Positions 33,246 to 47,279 are shown, counted from the stretch's first letter. The stretch: 64,000 nucleotides of DNA from Aphrophora alni (GCA_963513935.1 OY740774.1:27113949-27177948); one strand, 5' to 3'. The notes: generated by a model from the sequence alone, not told the origin. Made by a program: numbers and translations.

Positions 33246-35040
33246 GTGGTTCTACACAGTCTCTTTTCAAAGTTGTAGGCCTATAATAGAGTCACCAACC
33301 ACCGAGGTCGAGCAGTGGTGGGGATAAATATTAGTTTCATTCCCAGTTAAGAGAGTCTATATTTCAGGGTTTTATACATCGGTAGTTTAGTTTAACATTT
33401 ACTACCATTGTGATACCAATGATGATAATCACAATTCATGTAGCAAGCCACCAAAAACGTATTTAACCTATATTACTTCATCCTTTAAGCGGTGTTTTGT
33501 TCAAGTGTACATTACCAATAGTATTATTTACTGTTATTTCAAGGTGTATAAATATTGAGCGTCATGTCACGCTCTAAGCAGTAGGTACAATGGGTTTACA
33601 AAAATGATTTATTAAAAATGCCCAAGGAGAGAAGGCTACTATTCCAAAACCATAAATTATTGGTTAAAGAATATTAAATTGGTTATTGAAGAAGATGTAG
33701 AATAGAAGTGATCTTACAAATCTTGGACACTTTAATCATCAGAAGGGCGGTCGTCACATGGAACACTAGATATGCACACATTTCGCTGTATGAAATTGAG
33801 CAAAAGTTTCCGCCATTTTAAAAATTCCCAATTTCTAAACGGGTAAACTTCAAGTCTGACTCATAAATACTAAGTGGCCTTGTTAATTTAAAACAGACAT
33901 ATTTGCCAATTGTAGACCTTGGCATGTCATGAATTTAACAATCCAGTACCAGTTTTTGGCTAATTACCCACATGGTTGAATTGCTTAAATATACAAGATG
34001 TTCAGTTAAGTAGGACGCCAAACTTTGGGAGGCATTTTGGATATCAAAATAAAAGAAAAAGTTCCTTTAAATACATGTCCGAAAATGTTTATTTTCCTCT
34101 CGTTATTGTCTTTGTTCGAAAATAAGATATAACTCCAGAACTAATTGAGATATTGAATTTTATATAACCTCCAATTTTTGCGAAATATATTTTTGAAATT
34201 GTTTAACCACCTTGTAAAAACTTTGTAAAAAAGAGAATATAAATAATTAATAAATAAACAGATTAATGCCTACTTTACATAGAAAATGTTTTTCCCCTAT
34301 TAAAGAACATATCTCAAATTTCAGCCCGATATCTTTAAAAGTCGATTTATAAGTTAGTCAATAATTTCAACACCACAAAACATAACCTCGATAACGGCTA
34401 CAAATATTAAAATAAGAACATGAAATTTGGTACAGAATCCTATTAAAATTCAGAAACATAAAATTTCAAATTTCAAAATGGTGGCAATTTCCAACAGTTT
34501 ATTGTTCATGCTCGTGTATTATTTAACTTGTTTTGTTCTTAATATTCGCATTCCATATTTCCCCCTTACTGTTTTATTAAATCAAACAAATTCAAGTTGT
34601 AACATGTTCATAGACAAGTCAAAGCCAGTAGTGTGTACACTATGCCTTCATCTAGCAGCCGGCAAAGCCACATTACCATACAGGTGAGACATTGCATCGC
34701 ACCTGGACTGGAGATGAGGGCGATACACCTTTATCTAGGCCTAGTCGTGATTTCCCCCGGTAGTCCAAGTAGGTATAAAGATACTTTAATCATTAAAACA
34801 AAAACAATAAACGGCGTAAACGCTTTCCCGACGTAAATCAAAGTTCACTTTGGAGGGTGGGGGGGTGGGAATATTCATGAAACGTAATGTGTTTTTAACT
34901 TCCGAATCGACATACGGCTCTTGGTCATCTTTATATTTCACTAAAGTTTTAATGAAATCGGTTGTGCTGATTTTGAGAATTTACGCATTTTCTAACAGCC
35001 TCATGACCGATTTTTCGTTATTTGACAGATAACTAATTCA
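33246..35040. other. AT-rich DNA, no recognisable gene
   Basis: The 34000-34500 segment resembles dispersed mobile-element leaders (phrases such as AAATTTGGTACAGAATCC and CAAAATGGTGGC). The frames at 34427, 34633 and 34850 lack any domain. Confidence 0.4.
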
Positions 35041-35059
35041 CGAACCGGCCTTGTTTAGG

Positions 35060-35740
35060 TTCCATAGGTAAAACCAAGGATCCTGTAAGTCACAACCAGT
35101 CTACACAGACAAGACGATAAATCCTATATAATTCAAACTTTACATTTATATTCATTGTATTGTCCCACACATAGAAAAAATATGGCGGTAACAAAAAATG
35201 ACCTTGGTGTAGTTAAGGAGCAAAATTATCAAATTGATTTTTTTTTTTTAAATACTAGACAGTATTCTGATGAAGAATATGTATGTTTATTTGACGAAAA
35301 AATTATATGTTGGCGAGAGTGCAACTTTAAAGTGTCAGATATTTCCCCCCCCCCTCTAATTTGAACACGGTGTGACCTACAAATCTGCTAAAAAATTGGG
35401 TCCAAAATATATTATAGTTTTTTTCTATGACGAGTACAACTTAATTTAATGAGAAATGCGTGTAAGTTTCAAAAGCAATTTTTGTGAGATGTTAGACAAA
35501 CAATTCAATAGCCATTAAAAGATGGATTGTATTTTAATTGATTTCTCTTTAATAGGGTCCGTAGATAAAACCAAAGACTGTTATATAGCGGCAACAAAGA
35601 AATGACCTTGGGATAGTTTAGTGGCAAAAATTATAGATTTGAAAATTTGTATTTTTGGAAATTATGTGTGGAGTATAAAATAAAACTAGGTGTTCTTATT
35701 ACGAATATAACGACAAAATTAATATATTTTTTAAAATAAC
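35060..35740 (+). repeat. Dispersed family A, ~510-bp unit plus partial second unit
   Basis: ATAAATCCTATA, CATTGTATTGTCCCACACAT, GGTAACAAAAAATG, ATTCTGATGAAGAATATGTA, TTATATGTTGGCG, AAAGTGTCAGATAT and GATTTCTCTTTAATAGG occur in the same order at 59940-60490. After 35560 the first part of the unit restarts (GGCAACAAAGAAATGACCTT), giving a tandem arrangement. The 69-codon frame at 35155 is inside this repeat. Confidence 0.8.
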
Positions 35741-36834
35741 AGTTCCTATATTCCTACGGACCCCAAGTTGTGTGGTGTTAGAGTTGGAGACCAAACCGTT
35801 TTGAATGGTTCCTTAGAGGCTACATTTGAACAAAATCCTTAATGCCGAAACTCACATCTTCAATTGAAACGCCATATTGGAAAAAAAAAACTTTCAAAAA
35901 ATCTGTTTTGTATATTAGGTATATTAACAAAATATCTCCATATAGACTACAAATTTAGATCAAAACTGGTGGGATGATAATTTGAACAGCTCTTTAAAGC
36001 AATAAATTTATCTTCAGAGTTCAATGTATGTACGTTTTACAATAAAACTTCATTTTATCACGTCCCTAGACACGTGGTCAGGTAGTACTACTCGTAGTAG
36101 ACGCCATTTTTAAAAGTCCCAAGCAACGGCAGGTGTTGTAAGATGAAGGTTGAAGAAGAAGAAGAAGAAGAAGGACGACTCTGTTTCGGTCGAGGTCAGA
36201 TCTTTTGTAGTGTATCGCATACAATACGGGAGTAGAAGTATTTTCTGTTGCCTAAGTATTGGGTATTTTCTTTAGAAATAATTCTTTAAAAGGTTTTGTT
36301 ACGAGGAACAGCTGCGAAAATATTAGCGTATTAGTTATATTGTACTTCATTATTCACTTCTATATCGTGAAATTTATTTGTAGAATAAAGTTGTCTTGTT
36401 TTTAAAGTTATTTGATAATTGGATTTTTAGTATTATTTTTATAATTTATTCGGATATTTGACATCATTTATGTGTATAAACACAACGTTTCAAGAGTATG
36501 CATCAACTTTCGTTATCAAGAGATAAATTTTAGGGATATGGCGACCGATAGGTTTCGTTTTTAGAGTCAATTTTGGAAGGGAAAAAAAATTGTTTTTTAG
36601 TGTGTTTTTATCTCACGGCAGATTCTTTTAAATTATCAAGAAGAAAAAAAGTATCGAAATTTGAGATACAATAGATAAAAATATGTTCACTTATCTGGAC
36701 TGTTAAACATTCCACAAATGATATTTTGGTCCGAAAATCACAAATTTAACTGGGCAGAGGTAAAAATAATACATCGGAATAACTCATATAAACGAAAATT
36801 AATTGAAGCCTTATATATAAAGTTATCTGCCTAA
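35741..36834. other. No recognisable gene; (GAA)n run
   Basis: A (GAA)7-like run lies at 36152-36174. A palindrome TACTACTCGTAGTA lies near 36088. A GTTTCAAGAGTATGCATCAA motif near 36487 matches pieces at 29640 and 47200. Confidence 0.4.
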
Positions 36835-37085
36835 AAGTCTATAAATAAATCCATTGCGGCTTCCGATAATAAAAACTGAATTAAACATCTGAGATAAAAA
36901 TTCTTCTACTTTTAAATAAGGCTAAAATTTTGCCACTTATTCCACAAATGTAAATCATGATACGATCGAGGATTAAACTCTGGCTCCAACCTTTTATATC
37001 AGTTGCTTGTCGTCCTTTGTGTAGTGGTTTAATCTGATCACGTTTGTATTTAGTCTTAGCTTTGACTGCTCAGGTCTAGTTTTAG
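36835..37085 (+). repeat. Dispersed family D, copy 1 (+)
   Basis: AAAAATTCTTCTACTTT, TTTGCC, CTTATTCCACAAATG, AATCATG, CGATCGAGGA, GTCCTTTGTGTAGTG, TGATCACGTTT, TATTTAGTCTTAGCTTT and ACTGCTCAGGTCTAGTTT are shared in order with 46795-47100. Confidence 0.85.
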
Positions 37086-37140
37086 GTTAGATTAGGTTGT
37101 AGAGCCAGGTTAGGTTAGGTTGGACAGGTTAGGTTATGTA
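37081..37140 (+). repeat. TTAGG-rich cluster
   Basis: AGGTTAG, ATTAGGTT, AGGTTAGGTTAGGTT and AGGTTAGGTT occur within 60 bases. The insect telomere unit is TTAGG, but this is short, imperfect and spaced AGGTT/AGGTTAGG, so it is not a telomere array. Confidence 0.6.
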
Positions 37141-38122
<982 letters not shown>

Positions 38123-38609
38123 AATGAAGTCTAGAATAAATAAATATGCCAAAAGACTATACAGACATAATTTATAGTAGTAGTTTAAATTGTAGTTTTT
38201 AAAAAATATTATGAGATCTAGTCTAAATATTATAAAACACGTCTTCAAAATATTCAAAAGTTAACCTAAAAACAGAATTTACAGAAAAAAGTTTGAAGCC
38301 TTGTAAAATTTCTTTCCAAAATAAAAGAGAGACATGTGTAAACTTTGAGGTTATGTAACAACGCGCTGAACACACAAATCACCTCATGTCATTTTAGAAG
38401 TTAACCAACATACTGTATGCTAAAACTTAAAAAAAACTAAAATTAAAAACAAAAAGGGTAACATATTGAGTATAAAGGAACCGATACTATTGTCCATAGC
38501 ACACTCTACCTACTTACTTACACACTAAAAGTGTCTTATCTCATTTTACTCCGCCTATATATATAGATTGATAATTCACGTGAGTACGAGTTAGGTTAGG
38601 TTTCAACTT

Positions 38610-38760
38610 TCTATCAGATCTCTCTTGACCAACTTTTGTTCTTTTCCGACTCTGATGCTATTAGAGTCTTGAGTCTTTATTTAATGTTCTTTTCATAATT
38701 TTTTTTTTTTCCTATAAGACGATGATAACCGAGAGGTTTTTTCCCATTTAAAACAACAAA
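38610..38760 (-). repeat. Dispersed ~220-bp repeat family, copy (-)
   Basis: ATCTCTCTTGACCAACTTTT, GATGCTATTAGAGTCTTGAG, TTTATTTAATGTTCTTTTC and the head AAGACGATGATAACCGAGAG are present. Confidence 0.8.
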
Positions 38761-39224
38761 GAGGATAATAAATGTAGAAACGTCACGTGTACATTGCATT
38801 CAGAACCGTCTCAGTTCTAAGGTTAAATAACAGATATAAAAAAAGCACGCAGCACTAATGAATTCGAGAATGAAGCTAATGACTAGTCTAGCATTTGTCT
38901 GTCAGTTGACCTATATATACAAATACAGTAGCTAGCGTGTGACGCAACCGCGTAGAACTGTCAACACAGGGAAACGAAAGTGTTTAGGAGGCGCCTGACG
39001 AAATTAGGTACTTCCAAGGACACATGTGCGTCTAAACTATTACCTCAATTAGTCTACTCCTGGACCTTCCGAAAGCTCACGTGGCATTCAACATTAGACA
39101 ACAGTTTATCCACCTTAGAATTTTAAACTGAAAATATGAATACACAGGTTCCTTTCGCAAGTAATGTTTGCACAAAGGTTTGATATGGTTAATTAATCTA
39201 AGATGATCCAATATATATATATTT
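38761..39224. other. No recognisable gene
   Basis: Around 38870-39070 the sequence is less AT-rich, with a TATA-like CTATATATACAAATAC at 38911 and GCGTGTGACGCAACCGCG just after. No coding frame follows on either strand. Confidence 0.35.
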
Positions 39225-39450
39225 ATTTGTAAGGCGAAAAACCTCACAGTTATCGCCGTAAAACAGCTTAAAAATAGAGACTCCAAGCTCTCAAATCTTC
39301 AAATAGCGCTAGGATCGGAAGGAACAAAAGTTGACCAAGAGAGACCTGATTGGAAAGATGAAAGAGAAGGACCTAACCCAGGACCACATGAAAAAAGGTG
39401 TAGATCCAGCTAGGTTCTCTAGTGATTGTCACGCCCCATACTCACTGTAA
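39225..39450 (+). repeat. Dispersed ~220-bp repeat family, best-preserved copy (+)
   Basis: Starts AAGGCGAAAAACCTCACAGT, then TATCGCCGTAAAA, continues GACTCCAAGCTCTCAAATC, GAACAAAAGTTGACCAAGAG, GATTGGAAAGATGAAAGAGA and AAAAGGTGTAGATCCAGCTA, and ends CCATACTCACTGTAA. Useful as a reference for building the family consensus. Confidence 0.85.
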
Positions 39451-40430
39451 AGAAATAGTACGGGTAGACGCCAGAAGAAAAAACAACGACAAAAATTCAG
39501 AGAATTATCCCACCCTTTTTAAGGAAACTCTGTTACATTAAATACCAAATCTTTTTTGTTATTTATTAGGTAAAATTACAAAAAACGGGTATTTTTTTAA
39601 AATATCCGATAAATATTGAAAATAAATGACCAAGAGAAAGGAAGTCCGTAAAAGTCTACTTTAAAAAATGTCTATTCAAAAATTGCGTAGTCTCCTAATA
39701 ATAATTTTCCTATTTCTAATAGTTTCCAGGAAAACCCAATTTAAAATAATAATATATGTTTTCTTGGTCTGAACCTGAACACCGCCTGAGACAAAATATG
39801 CTTAAACCTAATCTTATTTAAACCGAAATAGGATTGGAGTTGGGGGTAGGCGACGAAACATCGTTGCCAAATTGTGCTGCAGACTACTGCTAAACACTTG
39901 TTTCGGTAGCCTACAGCCCTGCACTGAATAGCTAAATAAACTATCTATGTTTTAATGGCAATAAATTTCACAATATGCCTTGTTGTAGTGCATTATCTAT
40001 TTAATAAAACTATAATTGAATAAATCGTTATTATCATTAAATATTGGTAATAATAAAAACAACAATGTTAATAATTTAAAGCTCCCACCTATACTACTGT
40101 TATAATTGTATTCATTTTATTGTTCTTGTTCTTTAATCATTCATAAAAATTAATTATCTTTAATATGCAACTATTTCTTGGCAGTAAATGTGACAACAGA
40201 TGTCAAGGACAGTGTCACTTTGTTCCCATATTGTGGAAGCACGTACATGATGTATTGACGAGACAGCTTTCCTAACAGACAGGTTCAGATGGTCAAGGGG
40301 TGGAAGTCTGACTGTGACCTTCACTAATTTATCTGTCATGTTACTTAATTAATAATCTTTCAGAATATTTCTACACATTAGAAGCTACGAAGTTTAATAC
40401 TTCAACATGGTTAACCCTTAAACGGGGAAA
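39451..40430. other. No recognisable gene
   Basis: The part at 40150-40370 is single-copy-looking, less AT-rich and free of the repeat families. It may be a conserved non-coding stretch. Nothing coding is seen. Confidence 0.35.
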
Positions 40431-40456
40431 AACATTGCACTAACTTTTTCACATAC
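40431..40456 (-). repeat. Dispersed GAGAAAGTT motif, copy (-)
   Basis: The reverse complement reads GTATGTGAAAAAGTTAGTGC then AATGTTTTT. It sits eight bases outside the left end of the large foldback element. Confidence 0.6.
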
Positions 40457-40463
40457 TAATATA

Positions 40464-41486
40464 CAGGGTGTTCGAATGTGGGGCAATAATTTACGTAGTG
40501 ATTCCTTGGGTCAAAATAAGCAAAAAAAGTGTATATAGACATATGTCCTATCTCGATTCGTTTAGCGTCTGTCTGTCTGTCTGTATGTGTTTTTTACACA
40601 ATAATCCATAACTCCTTAACGGTTTGAGTTACAGCGTTGAGATTCTGCACAAATGTTCATCTTATTGGCCGCTATCTTTGTGCAAAATATGAATAAAAAA
40701 TATTTAACCGTTTCAAAATGGCGGCTATTTTAAATATTTGACGACAAATTTCACGAAAACCGTTCATTTTACAAAAAATTGCAAGATACATAATATGTAG
40801 TAAGTTTTATGGAGATTCCAACGATATCTTATTAAGCTTATTTTAGACGAAGAATAACAGAGAAATAAATTTCTTCCTTGTTATACCTACAGTTTTCTCC
40901 ATTTAAACAATGTTAAAACTGTAACAAACATCATAAAATCACAAAACTTGTATTTCTTTAAAAAGTGTTCATTTTGTACATGTTTGAAAATAAAATAATA
41001 TTTATGTATTGATAATTTGTGATTTTATATTTGTTACAGTTTTAACATTGTTTAAATAGAGAAAACTGTAGGTACAGCGAGGAAGAAATTAATTTCTCTG
41101 TTATTCTTCGTCCAAAATAAGCTTATTAAGATATCGTTGGAATCTCCATAAAACTTACTACATTTTATGTATCTTGCAATTTTTTTGTAAAATGAACGGT
41201 TTTCGTGAAATTTGCCGTCAAATATTAAAAAAGGCCGCCATTTTGAAACGGTTAAATATTTTTTATTCATATTTTGCATAAAGATACCAATAAGATAAAC
41301 ATTTGTGCAGAATCTCAACTCTGTAACTCAAACCTTTAGGAGTTATGAATTATTTTGTAAAAAACACATACAGAGAGACAGACGCTAAACGAAACGAGAT
41401 AGGACATATGTCTATATAAACTTTTGTTTATTTTGACACAATGAATCACAACGTAAATTATTGCCCCACATTTTTCGAACACCCTG
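40464..41486. mobile_element. Large foldback element, ~480-bp inverted arms, CAGGGTGTTCGAA termini
   Basis: The left arm (40464-40946) begins CAGGGTGTTCGAATGTGGGG. The right arm (41015-41486) ends with its near complement, CCCCACATTTTTCGAACACC then CTG. Long blocks mirror each other, e.g. GAGATTCTGCACAAATGTT, AACCGTTTCAAAATGGC, CGAAAACCGTTCATTTTAC and TAATTTCT; identity is about 90% by eye. The loop is about 70 bp. TATA flanks both ends (40460-40463, 41487-41490), a probable target duplication. No transposase is encoded; the frames at 41052 and 41336 lie in the arms. Confidence 0.9.
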
Positions 41487-42660
41487 TATACATACAATAA
41501 ACATACTATACCACACAATAAAATCAATTACAATAAAAAATTTCATTTTCTTTATTACCAAGATTTTCTTTCCATTTCTTTATTCTTGGTGTAGACTTTT
41601 TGCAAACTTTTGTATAAATACAATTTTGAACAAATATTTACAAATTAAAAAAAAAAATTGTTTAAGCTTACATAACATACTAAATGTTCCAGCTACCCGT
41701 TTTGACTTTGACATTTCTTTACAAAATACAAATGCAAGTTTATCAAAAATTGTTAAAATCTTTTTTTTGAAAGCATTCTTTTATATTTTACTATTGAAAT
41801 TAAAATCAGTCTTACAACATTTCACATTGAAATTATTATCACGCATTACAACAAAATGCAAGTTAACCTAGACTAATTATTCTAACATCTAAGACACTGT
41901 TTTTACCGACCCAATAGTCAGATACCCCCTTTTCCAAGATTTTAATTATTGTAATTACCAAACTCCTTTATATTCCTTCTCAGGATTTTTTTTTTTTTAA
42001 TTGAACATTCGCAGATTTTGAGAAAATATATCTTTTATAACAGTTACTTTGGACGATTTGTCGGTTTTTTAATAATAACTCGGTCTAGCCTTTTTCACGG
42101 TAACTAAACACTCGCGATGCTATTAACCGGGCTTGAAACTACGTAATCTGTGACCGTTTATTAGTCCCATTTTGGCGAGATGAGCATGAGCTATCTAACC
42201 TAACCTAATCTACGCCGCTCTCCAAAAGGGTGAACATGTACTTCGGTGAGATGAGCTAGAGCTACTGAGCTACGCCACTCTCCAAATTGATAAATAGTTC
42301 GGTTGGGCTTTAGACGAAAATCGGACATCATTCCAAAAAACGTTTCTTTTTTGTACTCAGGGAATCAAAACGTGTATATCAGCCAAACACTTTAGACATC
42401 ATTTATGTAACTTTGACACGTAGGCTATGTGTTAGAAAGTAATAAATATACATCATATTTAAGTTAATTTAAAAAGAATTATAATTACAAAAACAGTTTA
42501 ACAAATCAATCTGAATTTACGTGTAATATATTAGCTGTAATAAATATTGAAAACGCTTTTAATACGTCAAAAACTGCTTTAGATAGAAAAATGTTTGACC
42601 TCTCATTTTTAAAGCTCTTAACCTGAGTTATCTACAAAGTGGTACAAAAGTTTAGTAGGA
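41487..42660. other. No recognisable gene
   Basis: The 136-codon frame at 41461-41871 is very Phe/Ile/Leu/Lys-rich, starts inside the foldback end and is a chance frame. A local duplication of TGAGCTA and CGCC-GCTCTCCAAA lies near 42180-42290. Confidence 0.45.
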
Positions 42661-43204
42661 TATACAGGGTGTTCCAAAAATTAACAAAAAATGATTTTTT
42701 AAACTTTTTAAAATGTAAATACTATTATAGGTTAATTTAAGATACTTCAAAGGAATTTTTAACTGATCTTTAATAACAACAGAGTTATGACGTTTTAAAA
42801 TTAGCAATTCTGTAAAGACAATATTAAATGTTCTTTGCAGAAACTGAGTGAATAATAATTTATTATTTAGTTATTTTGATATAATGTTCAACACCCATGA
42901 CTAATTGAAAATTACGTATCCAGGGTGTTTCTAAAGTAAGCCTATATATGTCTTAATTACAGTATACAAATTATTAGAATACCAATTCGAGTGAAATTGA
43001 AATTAATTATATTTATCATCGAATGAGTGCGACTGGAATTTTTGTTTGTAGTATTAATTGGTGAGAAACATTTACTTTTCCTGTTTATGTTAGGAGGTAA
43101 TTTTTGTATGGCCTTAATGTCAGAACAATGTTGATGCATGAGTGGTCTTTCTTCATTTTGATAAACTATGTTCTGTTATTTGTTATAGGCCTAATGTCTA
43201 ATAT
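42661..43204. repeat. Two CAGGGTGTT termini in direct orientation
   Basis: ATATACAGGGTGTTCC lies at 42661 and GTATCCAGGGTGTTTCTAAA near 42916, facing the same way, so they are ends of two separate elements rather than an inverted pair. A third, opposite end (CACCCTGTATATA) is at about 53500. No gene is seen. Confidence 0.5.
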
Positions 43205-43640
43205 TTATATATTTAAACAAAACCTAAACTTGCTTCGCTTCTGCCATAAACTCGTCCTAAGCGTATATCGTTAATTCAAATCGAGTTTTTAATTACAGTG
43301 GTCAAGATTCTTTTTCTGTAATTATTTCAAAACTGTCATTTCCTTTTAATCTCTATTTGACATACTGGTTCGGGTAATTAATCTTCATATTTCCCAAAAA
43401 AAAATTTCACATAAAAATCAGTAAAACTCTACATCTTTTATAAAAGTTGTATGACACTTTTTTTTTGTTTTTACCCTTAACTGGCCTTTTTGGAGCGATG
43501 ACACCCAATTAATTTTGAGAGGCTATAATTTAGTAAAATTTCATGAAATTCGTTTGAGTGTTGGTCTGATAACAGTTACCTTCAAATTCTGAATTATCGA
43601 AAAAATGATAAAAACTAATTGAGTTAACGGTAAAATGAAC
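43205..43640 (+). repeat. Dispersed family B, copy (+)
   Basis: AACCTAAACTTGCTTCGCTT, GTGGTCAAG, TTGACATACTGGTTCGGG, CCTTTTTGGAGCGATGACA and GAGAGGCTATAATTTAG occur in the same order as at 21915-22270. Confidence 0.7.
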
Positions 43641-44759
43641 CTACAAACCAAATTTGATAATGACAAGTCCATTCTTCGAGCTCAATATATCCACGACAAA
43701 CTCAATATGTTTGATTTTAGATAATTTAAAGTTACTACAAATACATGTGAGAAAAAAAAAAACCCCTTTCACATATGGTAAAAATTCATATAGCAGAGCC
43801 ACCATTGATCTCTGAAACCGTTAAGATACAAACGACTTAAAATGAGGAGCATGATTTATTTTTTGAAACAAATAAAATTATACTAGACAATTTACGAGAA
43901 ATTTTAAAATTGGTTTAAATGCTAAAATATATTTTTTATAAGAGAGATCAATTTAGGAGGCCCAAATAAATACAAAGTTTCAAAAAATGCCAGTAAACGC
44001 TTCCTTCACGTCTATTTGTTTATTAAAAAAGAAAAAATACTATATCATAAAACGGATTTAGATAAACATGCCCACATTTTGTACACTGACAATATTTTTT
44101 ACAGTCTACAAAATATTTGAATTTGTTACGAAACTGTTTCAAAATCGTGCACGTTTGAAATATTTGATTATTTGAATATCTGGAAATCATTTAACCAAAT
44201 TTACAAACACTATATATTTTACTCTTCTAACGACAAACACTTTAGCTTTAGTTGTAATGTTGGTGGTAAGATAACTGAGTTATTGATAAAAATAAAACCT
44301 TACTTTATAATTGACTACATCACCTATACTGTGTTGTCATTTGGGTTCTTTATATTTTCCAAACTGTGTTGGCAAAACTGGATTTCCTACTTTTCAGCAG
44401 TAAAACATTATTAAAAACTCGGAAGCTAGTGCACCGATATCTAAAAAGTTGTCAGTTACAATTAGCAGTCGAATCATATATAATCTTTTCCATTGAAAAA
44501 ATATATGTTTTCGCTGAAAATTGTATGAAAAACGCGAAAAATATGTCGAAAATACATGTTGAAATATTTTATAACAAATATTGTTATAATTTCGGAAATA
44601 TAATTAATTTGAATCTATAGTCTAAAATATGACCAGATATACCTACATAGAAAAGAAAAGAAAATGAAAATCGTATCAGCGGTTTTCGAGTTATAAGCTG
44701 AAAACCCTACAAACTGACCCACGTTGCGTTCAATATGAGTTGAACTGAAAACATGAAAT
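43641..44759. other. No recognisable gene
   Basis: AT-rich. The frames at 44172 and 44366 are Phe/Ile/Lys-rich and overlap each other, and no domain is seen. Confidence 0.45.
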
Positions 44760-44840
44760 AAAACCGGTCTGTCTGTGCCTGCTCCCGGCGCGTGAATTAT
44801 TGCACAACTTGGCAACGCCGCTTAGCAGTTACGCTACAGT
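44760..44840 (+). repeat. Dispersed family E, copy (+)
   Basis: CGCGTGAATTATTGCACAAC, TTGGCAACGCCGCTTAGCAG and TTACGCTAC occur here. The reverse complement of 57580-57690 reads the same with few changes. The open frame at 44615-44815 is read through this repeat. Confidence 0.75.
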
Positions 44841-44949
44841 AGCACTACCTATGATTCGTCAGTTGAACGTTAGTCAAAACGATTAACAGATTATATCATG
44901 GCACTTGACCGTCTATACACTCTTGTCTGTGCTAATACTTGTACACAAA

Positions 44950-45002
44950 AAAACTCTTAAACCTGGAACGCGTTTCAACGACAAAGTAGACATCCTCAGT
45001 AA
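44950..45002 (-). repeat. Short dispersed repeat shared with 53155-53205
   Basis: The reverse complement reads ACTGAGGATGTCTACTTTGT then CGTTGAAACGCGTTCC. At 53160 the plus strand reads ACTGAGGATGGCGACTTTGG then CGTTGAAACGCGTTT. Such 'GAGGATG...TTGAAACGCG' strings commonly lie near the ends of arthropod retroelements, but no protein is present. Confidence 0.65.
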
Positions 45003-46169
45003 TAAAATACTATTACTAGTAGTATAACTAAGAAAATATAACTTAAAGCTTTAAATTTGTCTTTTTTCGTATAAATTCAATCATTCCAACCAATATCTTT
45101 ATAATTGAACAGATCTGCCTATATGTATCATTTCCGGTTCCGCTCTACAGGTATCTGCATCAGCGCAGCTTCTTTACCACCTGACTGTATAAAATCTTTA
45201 ACTTTATAGACCGAAGTCACGGGTACAAATTATATACGAGACAGTTTTATCACCATATTATGTAGAACATGTCGGTCTATACGACCTTCTGCGCAGAAGC
45301 AAAATACTCATTTGTGTTAATTTTATACTTCAGTCATTTCCTTCGTGGACCCAATTTCCTCGACTTGGACTTATTTATGATAATTTACCTGACTTTTTTG
45401 TCGAATATTGTTTAACGTCATCTTAGAAGTTGATTGAAAGGCGCATAAATTAAAAATAATATTTTGGGCCATCCAGACGAAGATTTTCCTACATTTTGAC
45501 GCAAATTTTTTTAATTTAAACAAAATCAAATTATAACCAACACATGACATTCTATTTACTACTTGTGGTTCTGTAAACAGTAAAGATTGCGCCTTGTTGA
45601 AAACGTAAACAATCGGACTACTGTTTGTACTTAATTCTTAATTAAATTCGTTCTGAAAGTTAAATAATAATTTATTTTATATTTTTATAACCCCATAAAA
45701 CTTGAAAAGATTTAAATTCATAAAAATAAATACAGTATACAAATATCGAAGAAGTTATTTTATATTATTGTAAGTTTTCCTGCGAAAAAGGATTAATAAA
45801 AAGTTCAAAATGTGATTTAACTTAATTTTTTTTTGTCTAGTTTACACCATTGACCTATATTTAATTGAATCGTGTTCATTGTCGGAGTTACACATCCAAG
45901 CATTGGAACCATTCAGTACTGTTTTGAGTGGGCACCATTTTAATTGAAAATACACTTTTAAAAAACCTTGTACACACATCGTTTGGCGTAAGTGCAAAAA
46001 AATAATCCACAATTTCATTATTATTATTAGTCGTGTTTTTTTAAATATATTACACCTATAAAGGGTGATTGAGACCAACCAATACGTTTTGTTTAGGTTT
46101 TTAACGTTACAGTAGAGAAAAATCTGATTGAAATCGTTACAGTCGAAAAAATGATAAGAAAATACTTCG
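45003..46169. other. No recognisable gene
   Basis: 45100-45420 is single-copy-looking and moderately GC-rich, with no frame, splice-flanked exon or repeat recognised. Confidence 0.35.
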
Positions 46170-46460
<291 letters not shown>

Positions 46461-46794
46461 TAGCCCACTGTACAAGCCAAACCTTTTTCAGGGATCGTGG
46501 AATCTCGAAAGAGATTCTGTCTCTATACGTGACAAAATAATAACAAATCAATGAACTAACTACTCAACCATTGTTCCACCAATTATTGGTGGTTAAAAGA
46601 AGGAAAAAAAAAGAAACTTTAAAACTATTTCTGACTCAAACACAAACATCCTTTGATGCAGAGGGTAAATTTTTCCTTTTGTTGTTTAAAGGCAATAAAC
46701 TTTCTTTTTTTCTTTCTTTTTTTTTAAATGTAGAAAAGAACATAAAATAATGTTATTTAATAATGTTGGATTGTTCATATTATTTAATCGGAAA

Positions 46795-47105
46795 TAAGGC
46801 CATTATGGCTACCGTTAGTAAAATCTGTGTTACAAAAAGGAAATAAAAATTCTTCTACTTTAAAAAGGCTGAAAATTTTGCCGCTTATTCCACAAATGGG
46901 AATCATGGCCCGATCGAGGACTCAACTCTTGGAAGAGGGGGCAAAAGGTAGTTTACCCCGATAAACAGCTCGGCTCCATCCCTTACATGAGTTGCTTACA
47001 GTCCTTTGTGTAGTGTAGTTCTGTGTGTTGTGGTTTTAATTGATCACGTTTATATTTAGTCTTAGCTTTAACTGCTCAGGTCTAGTTTCAGACTCAAGTT
47101 CTTTT
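46795..47105 (+). repeat. Dispersed family D, copy 2 (+)
   Basis: Shares the ordered blocks of 36835-37085. It has an extra segment in the middle (GGAAGAGGGGGCAAAAGGTA and onward, about 45 bp) that copy 1 lacks, so the two differ by an indel. The motif AACGAGAGTTGATTATATTC follows at 47195. Confidence 0.85.
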
Positions 47106-47279
47106 CTTAGGTTATAGATTTACTTTTAATCTCCAACATGATCCTAGGCTGTGTTTGGTGTTTTCTCTTTTATGTTCTAATTTTACACTTGATAACGAGA
47201 GTTGATTATATTCTCGAAACGTCGTGTATTAGTTTTAATATGCACAATCTTAACTTGGAATACTCTTATCAGGGTCACT

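Noticed and set aside
37081..37140. Possible insect telomere (TTAGG)n
   Set aside because: Only a few imperfect units, inside the chromosome and mixed with AGGTT spacing; similar short strings recur across the window.
38905..38960. TATA-like promoter
   Set aside because: TATATATA strings are frequent in this AT-rich DNA and no gene follows on either strand.
41461..41871. 136-codon plus-strand ORF
   Set aside because: Phe/Ile/Leu/Lys/Asn-rich chance frame beginning inside the foldback arm.
44615..44815. 66-codon minus-strand ORF
   Set aside because: Read through dispersed family E, which occurs again at 57.6 kb without the frame.
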